This document shows, piece after piece, positions 1 to 8,011 of a stretch of DNA of 64,000 nt. Each line of letters starts with the position of its first letter. The stretch's first letter is position 1. Location: the NCBI RefSeq assembly GCF_003437035.1, contig NZ_QSRL01000008.1:26353-90352 (forward strand), written 5' to 3'. The position numbers and the translations under genes were made by a program. This DNA is from Collinsella sp. TF08-11AT (GTDB taxonomy: Bacteria; Actinomycetota; Coriobacteriia; Coriobacteriales; Coriobacteriaceae). The notes under the pieces were generated by a model, which worked only from the letters and a program-made list of their open reading frames with translations, ran no database searches and had not been told where the DNA came from.

Positions 1-73
1 GCCGTTCGTCAGAACGGCGGAACCTAAGGGCGCAGCGTCGACCGGTCCGCCGTTCGCTAGAACGGCGGAACCT
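1..73. repeat. Tandem pair of short hairpin repeats
   Basis: Two near-identical copies (about 1-25 and 49-73) each contain the dyad CCGTTC...GAACGG followed by CGGAACCT. They lie just beyond the 3' end of the epimerase gene and may act as transcript-end structures. There is no clear T-tract, so a terminator is not claimed. Confidence 0.6.
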
Positions 74-967
74 CTAGAGCAAGGTGACGCTAAAGCTGCG
101 GACGTCTGTCTCGCCCGGCGCCAGCGCAATGGTGTTGACCTTGTGCTCAAAGACGTCGTCCTCGGTGTCCATGGTGGTGTGGCCGGACCAAGGCTCAAGC
201 GCCACAAACGGGGCGTCGTTGGCGGCAGACCACACGCCGATGTACTTAAAGCCCTCAAAGTCGATCTTGACGCCGTGGCCCGACTTGCGACCGCGCAGCG
301 TGAGCGTGGAGCCCGGGGTATCGGTGAACATGATGGCGTCGTTATCGAAGCTGCGGTGCGTGATGGGCAGCACGTCCGAGTTATCGGGCGCCCTGTAGCT
401 GCCTTCGAACGTCATGAGACCATCGGGCGTGATGATGGGGGCCTCGTTGGTCCAAGCCTCGGTAAATGCCAGCTCGTAATCCTCGAACGTCTCGTCCTCG
501 GCACCGGGGGCGGGCACGTTAAATGCAGGGTGGCCGCCCACCGAGAACGGCAGGTCCACGTCGCCGGTGTTGGTGACGGCAAAGGTCTGGGTAAGCGTGG
601 CGTCGCCGGTTAGGGCATAGGTCATGTTGAGCTTAAAGTGGAAGGGGAAAGCCTTGAGCGACTCGGGCGTGTCGGTGATCTCGTAGGTGACGGACGAGCC
701 GTCCTCGGAGACCTCGACCAGCTTGTGCTCGACGATGCGCGCGAGTCCGTGGCGCGGCATCTCGCAGGTGCCGGCCGCAGACGTTGCCGTGTTGTTGCGC
801 AGCGATCCCACGATGGGGAACAGAATCGGCGCATGCTTGCCCCAAAAGGCGGGGTCGCCCTGCCACAGATACTCGTTGCCGTTGAGGGCAAGGCTCGTGA
901 GCTGGGCACCCATGGAATCGATGGCCGCGGTGAGGCCGCCGCGCTTGATGGTAGTGACGGTGGACAT
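74..967 (-). CDS. Aldose 1-epimerase family protein
   Basis: 297 residues, predicted galactose-mutarotase-like beta-sandwich (LacX-like subgroup) that would interconvert alpha and beta anomers of hexoses in the cytoplasm. Visible family features are an N-terminal GAQLTSL stretch, WGKHAPILFP, a central GGHPAFN segment with the expected histidine, and a C-terminal ALEPW motif. The ATG at 967 is chosen because GGAGG precedes it by a few bases; an in-frame ATG eight codons upstream has no such site. It stands alone on this strand and nothing nearby gives its sugar. Family call secure, substrate unknown. Confidence 0.85.
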   Translation of the reverse strand: MSTVTTIKRGGLTAAIDSMGAQLTSLALNGNEYLWQGDPAFWGKHAPILFPIVGSLRNNTATSAAGTCEMPRHGLARIVEHKLVEVSEDGSSVTYEITDTPESLKAFPFHFKLNMTYALTGDATLTQTFAVTNTGDVDLPFSVGGHPAFNVPAPGAEDETFEDYELAFTEAWTNEAPIITPDGLMTFEGSYRAPDNSDVLPITHRSFDNDAIMFTDTPGSTLTLRGRKSGHGVKIDFEGFKYIGVWSAANDAPFVALEPWSGHTTMDTEDDVFEHKVNTIALAPGETDVRSFSVTLL

Positions 968-1046
968 GTTACTTCCTCCAAAAGTAAACAATAGTGTCGA
1001 GGGCTATTGTCCCACTCTTGGCGGCAAGGAGAAGCGACAGGCACAG

Positions 1047-1922
1047 TTATTGAACGATTGCGTAAAGGTCGAACCCGCCCTGCGGCGTGCTGTCGACCGT
1101 ATCGGGCGCCTGTGAATTAAAACTCACCGGAACCATGCGCTTTGAGGCACGGTAACGCGTGCCGTCGGTGGCGACGGGCGGCTCATCGACCGTGAGCTCG
1201 TAGTCGCCGGGCTTGAGCTCGATGCCGTCACCTTCGGAATTAACGTATTGATACTCGTCGATTGCTTGTCCCTTGAGCGTGCGGCCCACGATATGGATGA
1301 GCATTTGGCTATCGCCGCGCGCGGTATCCCACGTCGCGCCGTCCTTAACCTCGACCGACACATGCACCGAGCGCGTGCGGCTGAGCGATTGCTCGACAGA
1401 CATCTCGACCTTGGCGGCGTCTTTGCGCTGTTGCTCCACGTGGCTCCAGACATTTCCGATCGCCGAGCAAGCGATGACGCCGGCCATGAAGGCGATGAGG
1501 ATGGGGCCGAGCGGTGAGCGGCGGGCCGCGTCTTCCTCGCGAGCCAGGTTGGGGCGACGCGTGGGGGCGGGCGCCTGGGCACCCTGCGCGGGCACGTCGA
1601 GTATGCTGAAGGATGCCGTGCTGCCGGGGTCGATGGTGTGGCGCGGCTGCGGGGTCTTGGCCGGCGAGATGGACATGTCGGCTGGCTCACCCAGCGTGGC
1701 CGTGGCATCGGCCTTTGCCTCGTCGGCCTCGGCCTGGGCCCAGGCCTGCTCGAAGGTCAGGGGCTCGGCGGGGTCGGAATCGGCATCCGAGTCAAGCGCA
1801 TCGCCAGCATCGGAGTCCACATCGGTCCCGTCGCTCAACTCATCACTTGGCAAGGGCTCGTCCCACACCTCATCCGGAGCCTCGCCCTCGCTGTACCACC
1901 ATTCAAAGCTATCGATATCCAT
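1047..1922 (-). CDS. Hypothetical single-pass membrane protein with acidic N-terminus
   Basis: 291 residues, family not recognised. The first ~80 residues are very acidic (runs of D, E, S), followed by a proline/alanine linker, one hydrophobic segment at about residues 138-158, and a C-terminal domain of about 130 residues that looks beta-rich. The topology suggests a cytoplasmic acidic tail and an exported domain. The ATG at 1922 follows an AAGGGGG stretch; an ATG 11 codons upstream is less well placed. A regulatory or cell-envelope role is possible but nothing in the sequence decides it. Confidence 0.7.
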   Translation of the reverse strand: MDIDSFEWWYSEGEAPDEVWDEPLPSDELSDGTDVDSDAGDALDSDADSDPAEPLTFEQAWAQAEADEAKADATATLGEPADMSISPAKTPQPRHTIDPGSTASFSILDVPAQGAQAPAPTRRPNLAREEDAARRSPLGPILIAFMAGVIACSAIGNVWSHVEQQRKDAAKVEMSVEQSLSRTRSVHVSVEVKDGATWDTARGDSQMLIHIVGRTLKGQAIDEYQYVNSEGDGIELKPGDYELTVDEPPVATDGTRYRASKRMVPVSFNSQAPDTVDSTPQGGFDLYAIVQ

Positions 1923-2006
1923 ACGGGGCGCCCCCTTGGCCTCGCAAATAAACACTTGCTAGCCTTATACCCCCAGACGGCACGGCGGCTCGCCGGCACA
2001 GATAGG

Positions 2007-2073
2007 AAAACCATCACAACATTCGACGCTTTTCCTCGTTTTCGAGATTTTCATCGAATGTTGTGACGGTTTG
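2007..2073. repeat. Hairpin repeat A, copy 1
   Basis: Arms 2011-2026 and 2054-2069 (CCATCACAACATTCGA / TCGAATGTTGTGACGG) are complementary except one base, with a nested CTCG/CGAG stem inside. An almost identical copy lies at 6934-6992, in the same position relative to a second hairpin (repeat B). Confidence 0.85.
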
Positions 2074-2092
2074 GGCGGCAGCCATGCCGCGA

Positions 2093-2123
2093 ATGTGACA
2101 AAGGGACTGTCCTCTTGTCACAT
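2093..2123. repeat. Hairpin repeat B, copy 1 (overlaps a stop codon)
   Basis: ATGTGACAA...TTGTCACAT dyad with AGGGAC in the loop side. On the minus strand the arm reads ATGTGA, and this TGA is the stop codon of the MerR-family gene. Related copies: 6998-7028, 22335-22365, 48753-48783. Confidence 0.8.
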
Positions 2124-2987
2124 CTGGAGGGCTACGGGGATTTGGATGCAGCAGAAGTCCTCTTGGTGGGACTCGTCGTAGCTGGTGGTATCGAGGTAGC
2201 AAAAATCGAAGGCATCGCCGATGGGCTGGAGTGCGTGCTCGTCCATGCAGGCCACGATGGCACGGATACCCTCGGGCTCATACGGCATGCCCCAGCGGCT
2301 CATGCACAGGTATGTGCCCTCGGGCAACACCTCGACGCCAATCTCTGCCAGCTCGGCAGGATCGCTCGGCAGCAGCTCCTCGGCACCGCGCGGCAGCACG
2401 GCAAAGGAGCCGGCACCGGCGATGGGGTCGTCGGAATGCAGCGCCTCGCGACGCAGCATGGCGCCCCAGCCGCGCATGGGGCGCGTGCCCGTGAGCGCAC
2501 GCATGCGCAGAATCGCGCGCATGAGCGTGGGGTGCAGCATCGAACGGCCGCGCTCGATATCGGCCGGGAACTCCTCAAAAACCACGAAGCGGCGCTCGAA
2601 CTGCTTGAGCTCCGGTTTGCCCTCGCGCTCGCGCCAATAAACCGCCTCGTCGTAAAAGCTCAGTCGCTCCTGCACGCTCGCACGCTCGGCTTTGAGCCCG
2701 GCAATCTGCCCATCGAGCGCCTGAACCCGCGAGCGCAGGTGATCGGTCATCTCGCCAATGTCGAACGTCGAGGTCAGGCGGTCAATCTCGTCGAGTTCGA
2801 GCCCTAGGTCGCGCAGCATGCAGATCAGACGCATGAGCGGGATCTGCGTGGGCGAATAGAAACGGTAGCCTTTTTCGTTAACCACGGCGGGCTTAAACAG
2901 GCCGATCTTGTCGTAGTAGATGAGCGTTTGACGCGAAACGTTAAACAAGCTCGCCATCTCGCTAATCGCATACATACCCGTCTGCAT
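2118..2987 (-). CDS. MerR family transcriptional regulator
   Basis: 289 residues. The N-terminus is a MerR winged helix-turn-helix (MYAISEMASLFNVSRQTLIYYD, then KGYRFYSPTQI), followed by a coiled-coil segment (about residues 85-125) and a C-terminal effector domain with an AraC-binding-like look. Start at 2987 is supported by GGGAGG four bases upstream. It is the last gene of the minus-strand run permease-ubiD-ubiX-merR, so it probably controls that run. Two 19-bp dyads matching at 15 positions, at 6872-6890 and 8014-8032, are its likely binding sites. The ligand is presumably an aromatic acid (inference). Confidence 0.85.
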   Translation of the reverse strand: MQTGMYAISEMASLFNVSRQTLIYYDKIGLFKPAVVNEKGYRFYSPTQIPLMRLICMLRDLGLELDEIDRLTSTFDIGEMTDHLRSRVQALDGQIAGLKAERASVQERLSFYDEAVYWREREGKPELKQFERRFVVFEEFPADIERGRSMLHPTLMRAILRMRALTGTRPMRGWGAMLRREALHSDDPIAGAGSFAVLPRGAEELLPSDPAELAEIGVEVLPEGTYLCMSRWGMPYEPEGIRAIVACMDEHALQPIGDAFDFCYLDTTSYDESHQEDFCCIQIPVALQM

Positions 2988-3078
2988 AGGTCCTCCCGAC
3001 ACATCCTTTGACGCGAAAAGCCCGCCGCCCACAGGGGCAGCGGGCTCAAACACTCCTCGTATCCTACCCTAAATGCGC

Positions 3079-3657
3079 CTATGACCAGCGCTTATAGTTT
3101 GCACATGACACGCCGACGGCCTCGAGCGCCTTGGCGGCGATGTGATGCACCGCATCGTCGAGCGTGGCGGGGCCGTTGTAAAACGTGAGCATGGGCGGCA
3201 TGAGCATGACACCCGGCACACGCGCCAGGCGCGCCATGTTGTCGACATGGATCGCACTGAAGGGCGTCTCGCGCACCATGAGTACCAGGCGGCGTTGCTC
3301 TTTCATCTGCACGTCGGCCGCACGCAGCAACAGGTTTTCGCTGTAACCACTCGCGATGCCGGCAAGCGTCTTCATGGAGCAGGGCGCCACGATCATGCCA
3401 TCGACCGGATAGGTGCCGCTTGCAATGGCGGCGCCGATGTTCTTGTTGTCGTAGACCACATCGGCATGCGTGGCAAACTCGTCGAGCGTCATGCCGAGCT
3501 CCTGCTCGATGGTGATCTCTCCCCCGCGCGTGACGACAAGCGCCGATTCGGCGCCGGCCTGGCGCAGGCATTTGAGACACTCGAGGCCCAGCGCAGCGCC
3601 GCTGGCACCAGATACGCCAACGACAATGCGACGGGGACGGACAGAAGACTCAGGCAT
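3079..3657 (-). CDS. ubiX: UbiX family flavin prenyltransferase (LpdB-like)
   Basis: 192 residues, full length. UbiX enzymes attach a dimethylallyl group to FMN to make prenyl-FMN, the cofactor of UbiD decarboxylases. Visible motifs: the Rossmann-type GVSGASGAALG at residues ~14-24, VAPCSMKTLAGIASG around 90-104, and REXPFSAIH near 129-137, which carries the phosphate-binding residues. It begins about 30 bases after the upstream ubiD gene on the same strand, so the two are almost certainly cotranscribed. In Lactobacillus the equivalent protein is LpdB of the gallate decarboxylase system. Confidence 0.93.
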   Translation of the reverse strand: MPESSVRPRRIVVGVSGASGAALGLECLKCLRQAGAESALVVTRGGEITIEQELGMTLDEFATHADVVYDNKNIGAAIASGTYPVDGMIVAPCSMKTLAGIASGYSENLLLRAADVQMKEQRRLVLMVRETPFSAIHVDNMARLARVPGVMLMPPMLTFYNGPATLDDAVHHIAAKALEAVGVSCANYKRWS

Positions 3658-3690
3658 GACAACTCCTTGACTACTTGGTAGGGCTACGTA

Positions 3691-5178
3691 CTAGAAAGCG
3701 AGCTCTGCTGCCCACTTATCTGTATCGATCTCCATGAACTGCGAGCGGATGAAGTTCTTCTTGAGGTCGAACGGAACCGTGCAGTCGAAGATGGCCTTGC
3801 AGGCGATGCCGTGCTCGCGGATCGAAGGATCGAACGCGGGGTCGTTGGACGGGTCGAGCACGTGGCAGTGGCAGCCGGGGATGGTGATGAGGTCGACGTC
3901 GGCCTGGAAGCGCGTGGTCATGGCCCACATCACGTCGCTCATGTCGAAGATGTCGACGTCTTCGTCAACCAGGATCACGTGCTTGAGCTCGGAGAATGCC
4001 GAGAAGGCGAGCATGGCGGCGTTGCGCTGACGGCCCTCGTCATTTTTGCTCGACTTCTTGAACTGCATGATGGCAACGAACTTGCCGCCGCCGCAGGGGG
4101 CGGCGTGAACGTTGAGCAGGCGGCCCGGGATAGCGGTCTCGACCATCTTGTAGATGGAAGCCTCGGTGGGGATGCCCGCCATGGACACGTGCTCGTGCGA
4201 AGGACCGATGCAGCTCTCCATGATGGGATTGACGCGTGTGGTGACGGCGGTGATCTTGATCACCGGGCAGACCTTGGCGCCACCGGTGTAGCCGGGGAAC
4301 TCGGGCATGGCATATCCGTGGCCGTTGACGTCCTCGTTGATGGTCTCGTCGTGCATGAGGTAGCCCTCGAGCACGTACTCGGCATTGGCGATGCACTTCT
4401 GCGGAACGGTAACGCAGTCGGCGAGCTCGACGGCATGGCCGCGCAGGGCGCCGGCGATCTGCAGCTCGTTGAAGCCGAGCGGCGTGGTGGGAGCCTCGAA
4501 GCCGCAGCACATGTACACGGCGGGGTCCAAGCCGATGGAGATGGAGATGGGCATGTCCTCGCCGCGCTGGCAGTACTCGTCAAAGAATGCGCCCAGGTGA
4601 CGGCTGCCCGGGGTAATCCACATGGCGAGCTTGTCCTTGTCGACGCAGGAGAAGCGGTGGATGGTCACGTCGGACTGGGAGCCGTCGGGGCTCGTGCCGT
4701 AGGCGAGGCCCATGGTGATGTAGGGGCCGCCGTCGACGGGTGTGTTGGTGGGAGCGGGAACGATCTTGCGCAGGTCAAAGCCCTCGTCGGTCGCCTTGTA
4801 CACGACCTCCTGGCAGTCGACGTGCGCGCCCTCGGCGATCTGCTTAGGCGCAATCAAGCTCTCGAAGCGCTTGCCGATCTCGAGGCCCAGGTGCTCCTCG
4901 TCAAGGTCGAGCAGGGCGGCAACGCGCTTGCGGCTGGCAAGCATGCCGATGCAGACCTTGGCATCGTCAAAGCCCTTGACGTTGTTGAAGACCATCGCCG
5001 GACCCTCTTTGGTCGGACGCATAACGGTACCGCCGGCACCGACGTGGCGATAGACGCCCGAGACCTCGGCGTCCGGGTCGACCTGGGTGTCGGTCTCGAG
5101 CAGCTGGCCCGGCATCTCACGCAAAAAGTCGAGCGCGGAGCGCAGGTCGTGGATCTGGGAAGCATCGGTAGTGGACAT
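3691..5178 (-). CDS. UbiD family decarboxylase, gallate decarboxylase (LpdC)-like
   Basis: 495 residues, prenyl-FMN-dependent non-oxidative decarboxylase. The N-terminal block GVYRHVGAGGTVMRPT followed by EGPAMVFNNVKGF, then YKATDEGFD, APTNTP, DVTIHR, EFPGY and GPSHEHVSMAGIPTEA, closely recalls LpdC-type gallate/protocatechuate decarboxylases rather than UbiD proper. Start at 5178 is set by AAAGGAG just upstream; the open frame extends 36 codons further without a ribosome site. It sits between a permease and ubiX. Likely reaction: a hydroxybenzoic acid to the matching phenol plus CO2. The exact substrate (gallate, protocatechuate, 4-hydroxybenzoate) is inferred. Confidence 0.88.
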   Translation of the reverse strand: MSTTDASQIHDLRSALDFLREMPGQLLETDTQVDPDAEVSGVYRHVGAGGTVMRPTKEGPAMVFNNVKGFDDAKVCIGMLASRKRVAALLDLDEEHLGLEIGKRFESLIAPKQIAEGAHVDCQEVVYKATDEGFDLRKIVPAPTNTPVDGGPYITMGLAYGTSPDGSQSDVTIHRFSCVDKDKLAMWITPGSRHLGAFFDEYCQRGEDMPISISIGLDPAVYMCCGFEAPTTPLGFNELQIAGALRGHAVELADCVTVPQKCIANAEYVLEGYLMHDETINEDVNGHGYAMPEFPGYTGGAKVCPVIKITAVTTRVNPIMESCIGPSHEHVSMAGIPTEASIYKMVETAIPGRLLNVHAAPCGGGKFVAIMQFKKSSKNDEGRQRNAAMLAFSAFSELKHVILVDEDVDIFDMSDVMWAMTTRFQADVDLITIPGCHCHVLDPSNDPAFDPSIREHGIACKAIFDCTVPFDLKKNFIRSQFMEIDTDKWAAELAF

Positions 5179-5321
5179 AGCGTGCTCCTTTCGGGAGAGT
5201 GCCCGGCGACGGGAGTGCCGCCGGACTGGGTAACGTAGTGGGGCCGCAGCGCTTATAGATGGAGCGCTTGGCAACTCGCGGTTCAAGCACTCGGCTGTTT
5301 ACAGCCCAAGCGCTCGGCCGC

Positions 5322-6779
5322 TTACATCAGGCCAAAGAGATGGAACCAGGCGGCCTCGACCAGCACGACGATAAAGACGACCGCGGTGAGGGGAATGCCC
5401 ATGCGCATGGCTTCTTTGGAGGTGTAGCCGCCGGCGTCCTTGCCCTCGCCGATAAGGATCGGCAGGTTATGGAACGGCAGGATGTAGTGGATGTTGATGG
5501 ACGTGAAGACGATGAGTGCCACGGCGAGCGGGCTCACGCTGGAGCCGGCCGCGAAGCTGATGAACGCCGGCACGCACACGCCGAGTACGGCCATGACCGA
5601 GCCCATGAACATGTGGATGATCATGGAGAGCGCGGCGACAAGCAGGGCGAACAGGAAGATGTTCTCGGGCACGGAGCTGGGAAGCACGACGTCGGCGATC
5701 CAGGCGTTCATGCCGGTGGCACCGCCCACAGAGCCTACGGCCATGGCGGCCGTCAGGAACATGAGGGACTTGATGTCGACAGCATTCCAGCTGGCGGGGG
5801 TGAGGACCTCGCCGATGACGGGCATGGCGAGGCAGACGCCGATGGCCAGGGTGACCCAGCCGATGTAGTCGCCCGAGACGGTGAGCCACAGCGCAATGGC
5901 GATGACAAGCCACACGATGGTGCGGATCTCCTTGACGGAGAGCTTGCCGAGCGCAGCCTGCTTGGCCACGATCTGCTCGCGATCGTAGACGAGCTCCTTG
6001 CTGGGCTTAAAGAGGAAGAGGCCCAGGAACAGGGTGCACAGCAGCGCGACCAGCATGGGCACGCTCATGTACAGGAACCAGTCGACAAAGGACGGGCTCA
6101 TGCCGCCGGCCTCGGCGCTGTACTGCGCGACGAGCGGGTTGAGCGTGGAGTCGCCCGTCAGGAAGAACATGGAGCCCGGGGCAGCAGCGGCAAACACGAG
6201 GAAGCCGAGCTTGCCGCGGTCGTCGTCACCGTAGCCGGCGGACTCGGCAATGACCGAGACGACGGCGAGGATGAGGAAGGCGCGGGGGAACGGATGCGGG
6301 ATCAGCAGCGACAGCACAAAGGTGAGCGCGAAGATTGAGATGATGAGCGACTTGGCATCGCGCACGAACTTGAGCATAAACGCATAGGCGATGCGCTCGC
6401 CCAGGCCCGACTCCTTGACCGCGCTGGCGATGAGGTAGGCACCAATGACGAGCCACATGGTGGCTTTGGTCCACGAGCTAAACGTGGAGGCGACTGTCGC
6501 CGAGATGCTCGCGGCGCCCGTGTCGTCCACGCACACCTTGAACAGAACGAGCAGCGCGCAGTAGAGCAGGCCCACAAAGCCCGGCTGCGCCACGCCACAT
6601 GCCCAGAACACCACCGTGGCGAGCGTCAGTGCCAGACAGGTCTGAGCGCCGACCGTGAGCTCGACCGTCGAGCTCAGCTCCGCCAAAGGAAGAAACTTCA
6701 CCAGCAAAAAGACAACGATACCCAGCACAAAGCCAATTTCGCGCTTGGTGATCTTAAACGCCTTCTTTTCCGCTTCCAT
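5322..6779 (-). CDS. SLC13/DASS family anion permease
   Basis: 485 residues with about 11-12 hydrophobic segments. The gene belongs to the divalent-anion:sodium symporter group (CitT/YbhI-like), inferred from the long stretch KATMWLVIGAYLIASAVKESGLG and the late FLTAAMAVGSVGGATG region. Start at 6779 follows GGTGGGGAG. Placed first in the run with ubiD and ubiX, it most likely imports the aromatic carboxylate that UbiD decarboxylates, comparable in role to a gallate permease. Uptake coupling and substrate are inferred. A 19-bp dyad about 95 bases upstream resembles the one upstream of the LpdD-NUDIX gene. Confidence 0.85.
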   Translation of the reverse strand: MEAEKKAFKITKREIGFVLGIVVFLLVKFLPLAELSSTVELTVGAQTCLALTLATVVFWACGVAQPGFVGLLYCALLVLFKVCVDDTGAASISATVASTFSSWTKATMWLVIGAYLIASAVKESGLGERIAYAFMLKFVRDAKSLIISIFALTFVLSLLIPHPFPRAFLILAVVSVIAESAGYGDDDRGKLGFLVFAAAAPGSMFFLTGDSTLNPLVAQYSAEAGGMSPSFVDWFLYMSVPMLVALLCTLFLGLFLFKPSKELVYDREQIVAKQAALGKLSVKEIRTIVWLVIAIALWLTVSGDYIGWVTLAIGVCLAMPVIGEVLTPASWNAVDIKSLMFLTAAMAVGSVGGATGMNAWIADVVLPSSVPENIFLFALLVAALSMIIHMFMGSVMAVLGVCVPAFISFAAGSSVSPLAVALIVFTSINIHYILPFHNLPILIGEGKDAGGYTSKEAMRMGIPLTAVVFIVVLVEAAWFHLFGLM

Positions 6780-6832
6780 CTCCCCACCTTTCTTGTTGGG
6801 GGCGCTCCGGATTCGCGGCCACGTTGCCACTT

Positions 6833-6863
6833 AAAAAGGGGCGCCCGTTATCGGACACCCCTT
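6833..6863 (-). terminator. Probable intrinsic terminator, minus strand
   Basis: Read on the minus strand, AAGGGG-T-GTCCG, loop ATAA, CGGGC-G-CCCCTT, then TTTTTAAG. It lies between the LpdD-NUDIX gene and the permease gene, so it either ends the first transcript or attenuates entry into the second. Confidence 0.6.
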
Positions 6864-6871
6864 ACGTTGCG

Positions 6872-6890
6872 CTGTGTTGTGGCAATACAG
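6872..6890. promoter_or_regulatory. Putative MerR operator upstream of permease operon
   Basis: CTGTGTTGTGGCAATACAG on the plus strand, an imperfect dyad. It matches the site at 8014-8032 (CTGTATTGCGACTATACAG) at 15 of 19 positions. On the minus strand the site follows directly on a good -35 (TTGACT), a placement expected for MerR-type control; the -10 is weak. Confidence 0.55.
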
Positions 6891-6933
6891 TCAAGCGGGA
6901 TTTTTGGATGAGAAGCGATCCTCTGGGCAAAAA

Positions 6934-6992
6934 CCGTCACAACATTCGACGCTTTTCCTCGATTTCGAGATTTTCATCGAATGTTGTGACGG
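6934..6992. repeat. Hairpin repeat A, copy 2
   Basis: Arms CCGTCACAACATTCGA (6934-6949) and TCGAATGTTGTGACGG (6977-6992) pair perfectly; the internal sequence is nearly identical to copy 1 at 2011-2069. Confidence 0.85.
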
Positions 6993-6997
6993 TTTGG

Positions 6998-7028
6998 ATG
7001 TGGCAAAGGGACTGTCTTTTGTTTCACA
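6998..7028. repeat. Hairpin repeat B, copy 2 (overlaps a stop codon)
   Basis: Degenerate version of ATGTGGCAAAGGGAC...CACAT. The minus-strand ATGTGA supplies the TGA stop (7024-7026) of the LpdD-NUDIX gene, just as copy 1 does for the MerR gene. Confidence 0.7.
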
Positions 7029-7971
7029 TAGCGAGATCCGTACGGATGGATGGGTCGCTGAGGGCCTCGCGGAGCCAGGGGGCCAGCTGCTCGGGGTGAC
7101 CCTGCAGGTAGCCTTTAAGCTCGGACGGGGCCACGCGGCGCACTTCCGAGATCTCCTCTTGGTTGATATGCAGCTCGCCCGGCTCAACATGGGCAAGGTA
7201 GACCTCGCACCATTCGCACTCGCAGCGGCCGTCGCCGTGGTCCTCGCGGTAGGTCACGTGACCGAGGTGTTTGAGCTGGTCGGGTGCGCGCGTGATGCCG
7301 AGCTCTTCGTTGATGCGGCGCGCCGTCGCGGCGACAACGTCCTCCCCGGGGAGCGGATGGCCGGCACAGCTATCGGCCAGCACCCCGCCCCACAGGCGTT
7401 TGAGCGGACTGCGACGACAGAGCAGCAGGCGTGCGTCTTCGCCCTGGCCCTCGACCAGAAGCGTCAGAAATGCCTGATGCAGAATGCCCTCACCGGCATG
7501 GGCATCGATGCGGTCGACGGGGCTAAGCGTCTCGCCGGTCGCGGCATTGACCGCCACGACCTCGGCGCCCGCGCCGCCCTCATCCCAGCCGGCGCGCAGA
7601 ATGCGGGCTGCGGCCTCCTCGAGCGCGGCGATGAGCTCCTTGGTGGTGTCGAGCACGCGCTGCAGGTCGCCCCCGCTCGCCTGTTCAACATGAAAGCCCG
7701 TGCTCGCAACGACCGGCACGCCAAAGCGCGTGGCCAGCGCCGCCGCGATATCGTGCGCCGGAATTTCGTCTCGATGGCACGGAACAGCCAGGATGCTCAC
7801 TGTCGCCGTGCGGCCGGGCTCGGGGCGCGGAATGGCCTGCGCCGTGGCGCCCAGGTGCGCGAACTCCGGCGAGCAGGCGTACACCGCCATGCCTCGCGGT
7901 GTCACCGTCAGCTGGGCCTCGAGCGCAAACTTGCCCTCGCCCACTGCAACCTTTGTCGTGTGCATACCCAT
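7024..7971 (-). CDS. LpdD-like domain fused to IPP-isomerase-like NUDIX domain
   Basis: 315 residues, two parts. Residues ~3-120 resemble LpdD, the small accessory protein of gallate decarboxylase systems (HLGA near 39-42, CHRDE at 65-69, TGFHVE at 91-96). Residues ~135-305 resemble type 1 isopentenyl-diphosphate isomerase: H158 and H165 (spacing as H25/H32 of the E. coli enzyme), H205, and E251/E253 in CECEWCEV correspond to the metal ligands. The catalytic Cys position is Ala203, with Cys202 one place earlier (SCAGHP instead of SVCGHP). The NUDIX box (204-226) ends RRINEELGI, having a second acidic residue that E. coli Idi lacks. Start 7971 follows CAGGAGA. It may supply or process dimethylallyl phosphate for UbiX; that is a hypothesis. 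Confidence 0.75.
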   Translation of the reverse strand: MGMHTTKVAVGEGKFALEAQLTVTPRGMAVYACSPEFAHLGATAQAIPRPEPGRTATVSILAVPCHRDEIPAHDIAAALATRFGVPVVASTGFHVEQASGGDLQRVLDTTKELIAALEEAAARILRAGWDEGGAGAEVVAVNAATGETLSPVDRIDAHAGEGILHQAFLTLLVEGQGEDARLLLCRRSPLKRLWGGVLADSCAGHPLPGEDVVAATARRINEELGITRAPDQLKHLGHVTYREDHGDGRCECEWCEVYLAHVEPGELHINQEEISEVRRVAPSELKGYLQGHPEQLAPWLREALSDPSIRTDLAM

Positions 7972-8011
7972 GGGATCTCCTGTCGCCCGCGATGTACCTG
8001 AGACCATCTTC

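Noticed and set aside
2014..2202. 62-codon minus-strand frame over hairpins A and B
   Set aside because: Consists largely of the repeat hairpins and the end of the MerR gene in another frame.
3811..5238. 475-codon open frame on the plus strand opposite ubiD
   Set aside because: Shadow of the UbiD gene: antisense frame kept open by GC-rich codon bias, with no family motifs and no ribosome site.
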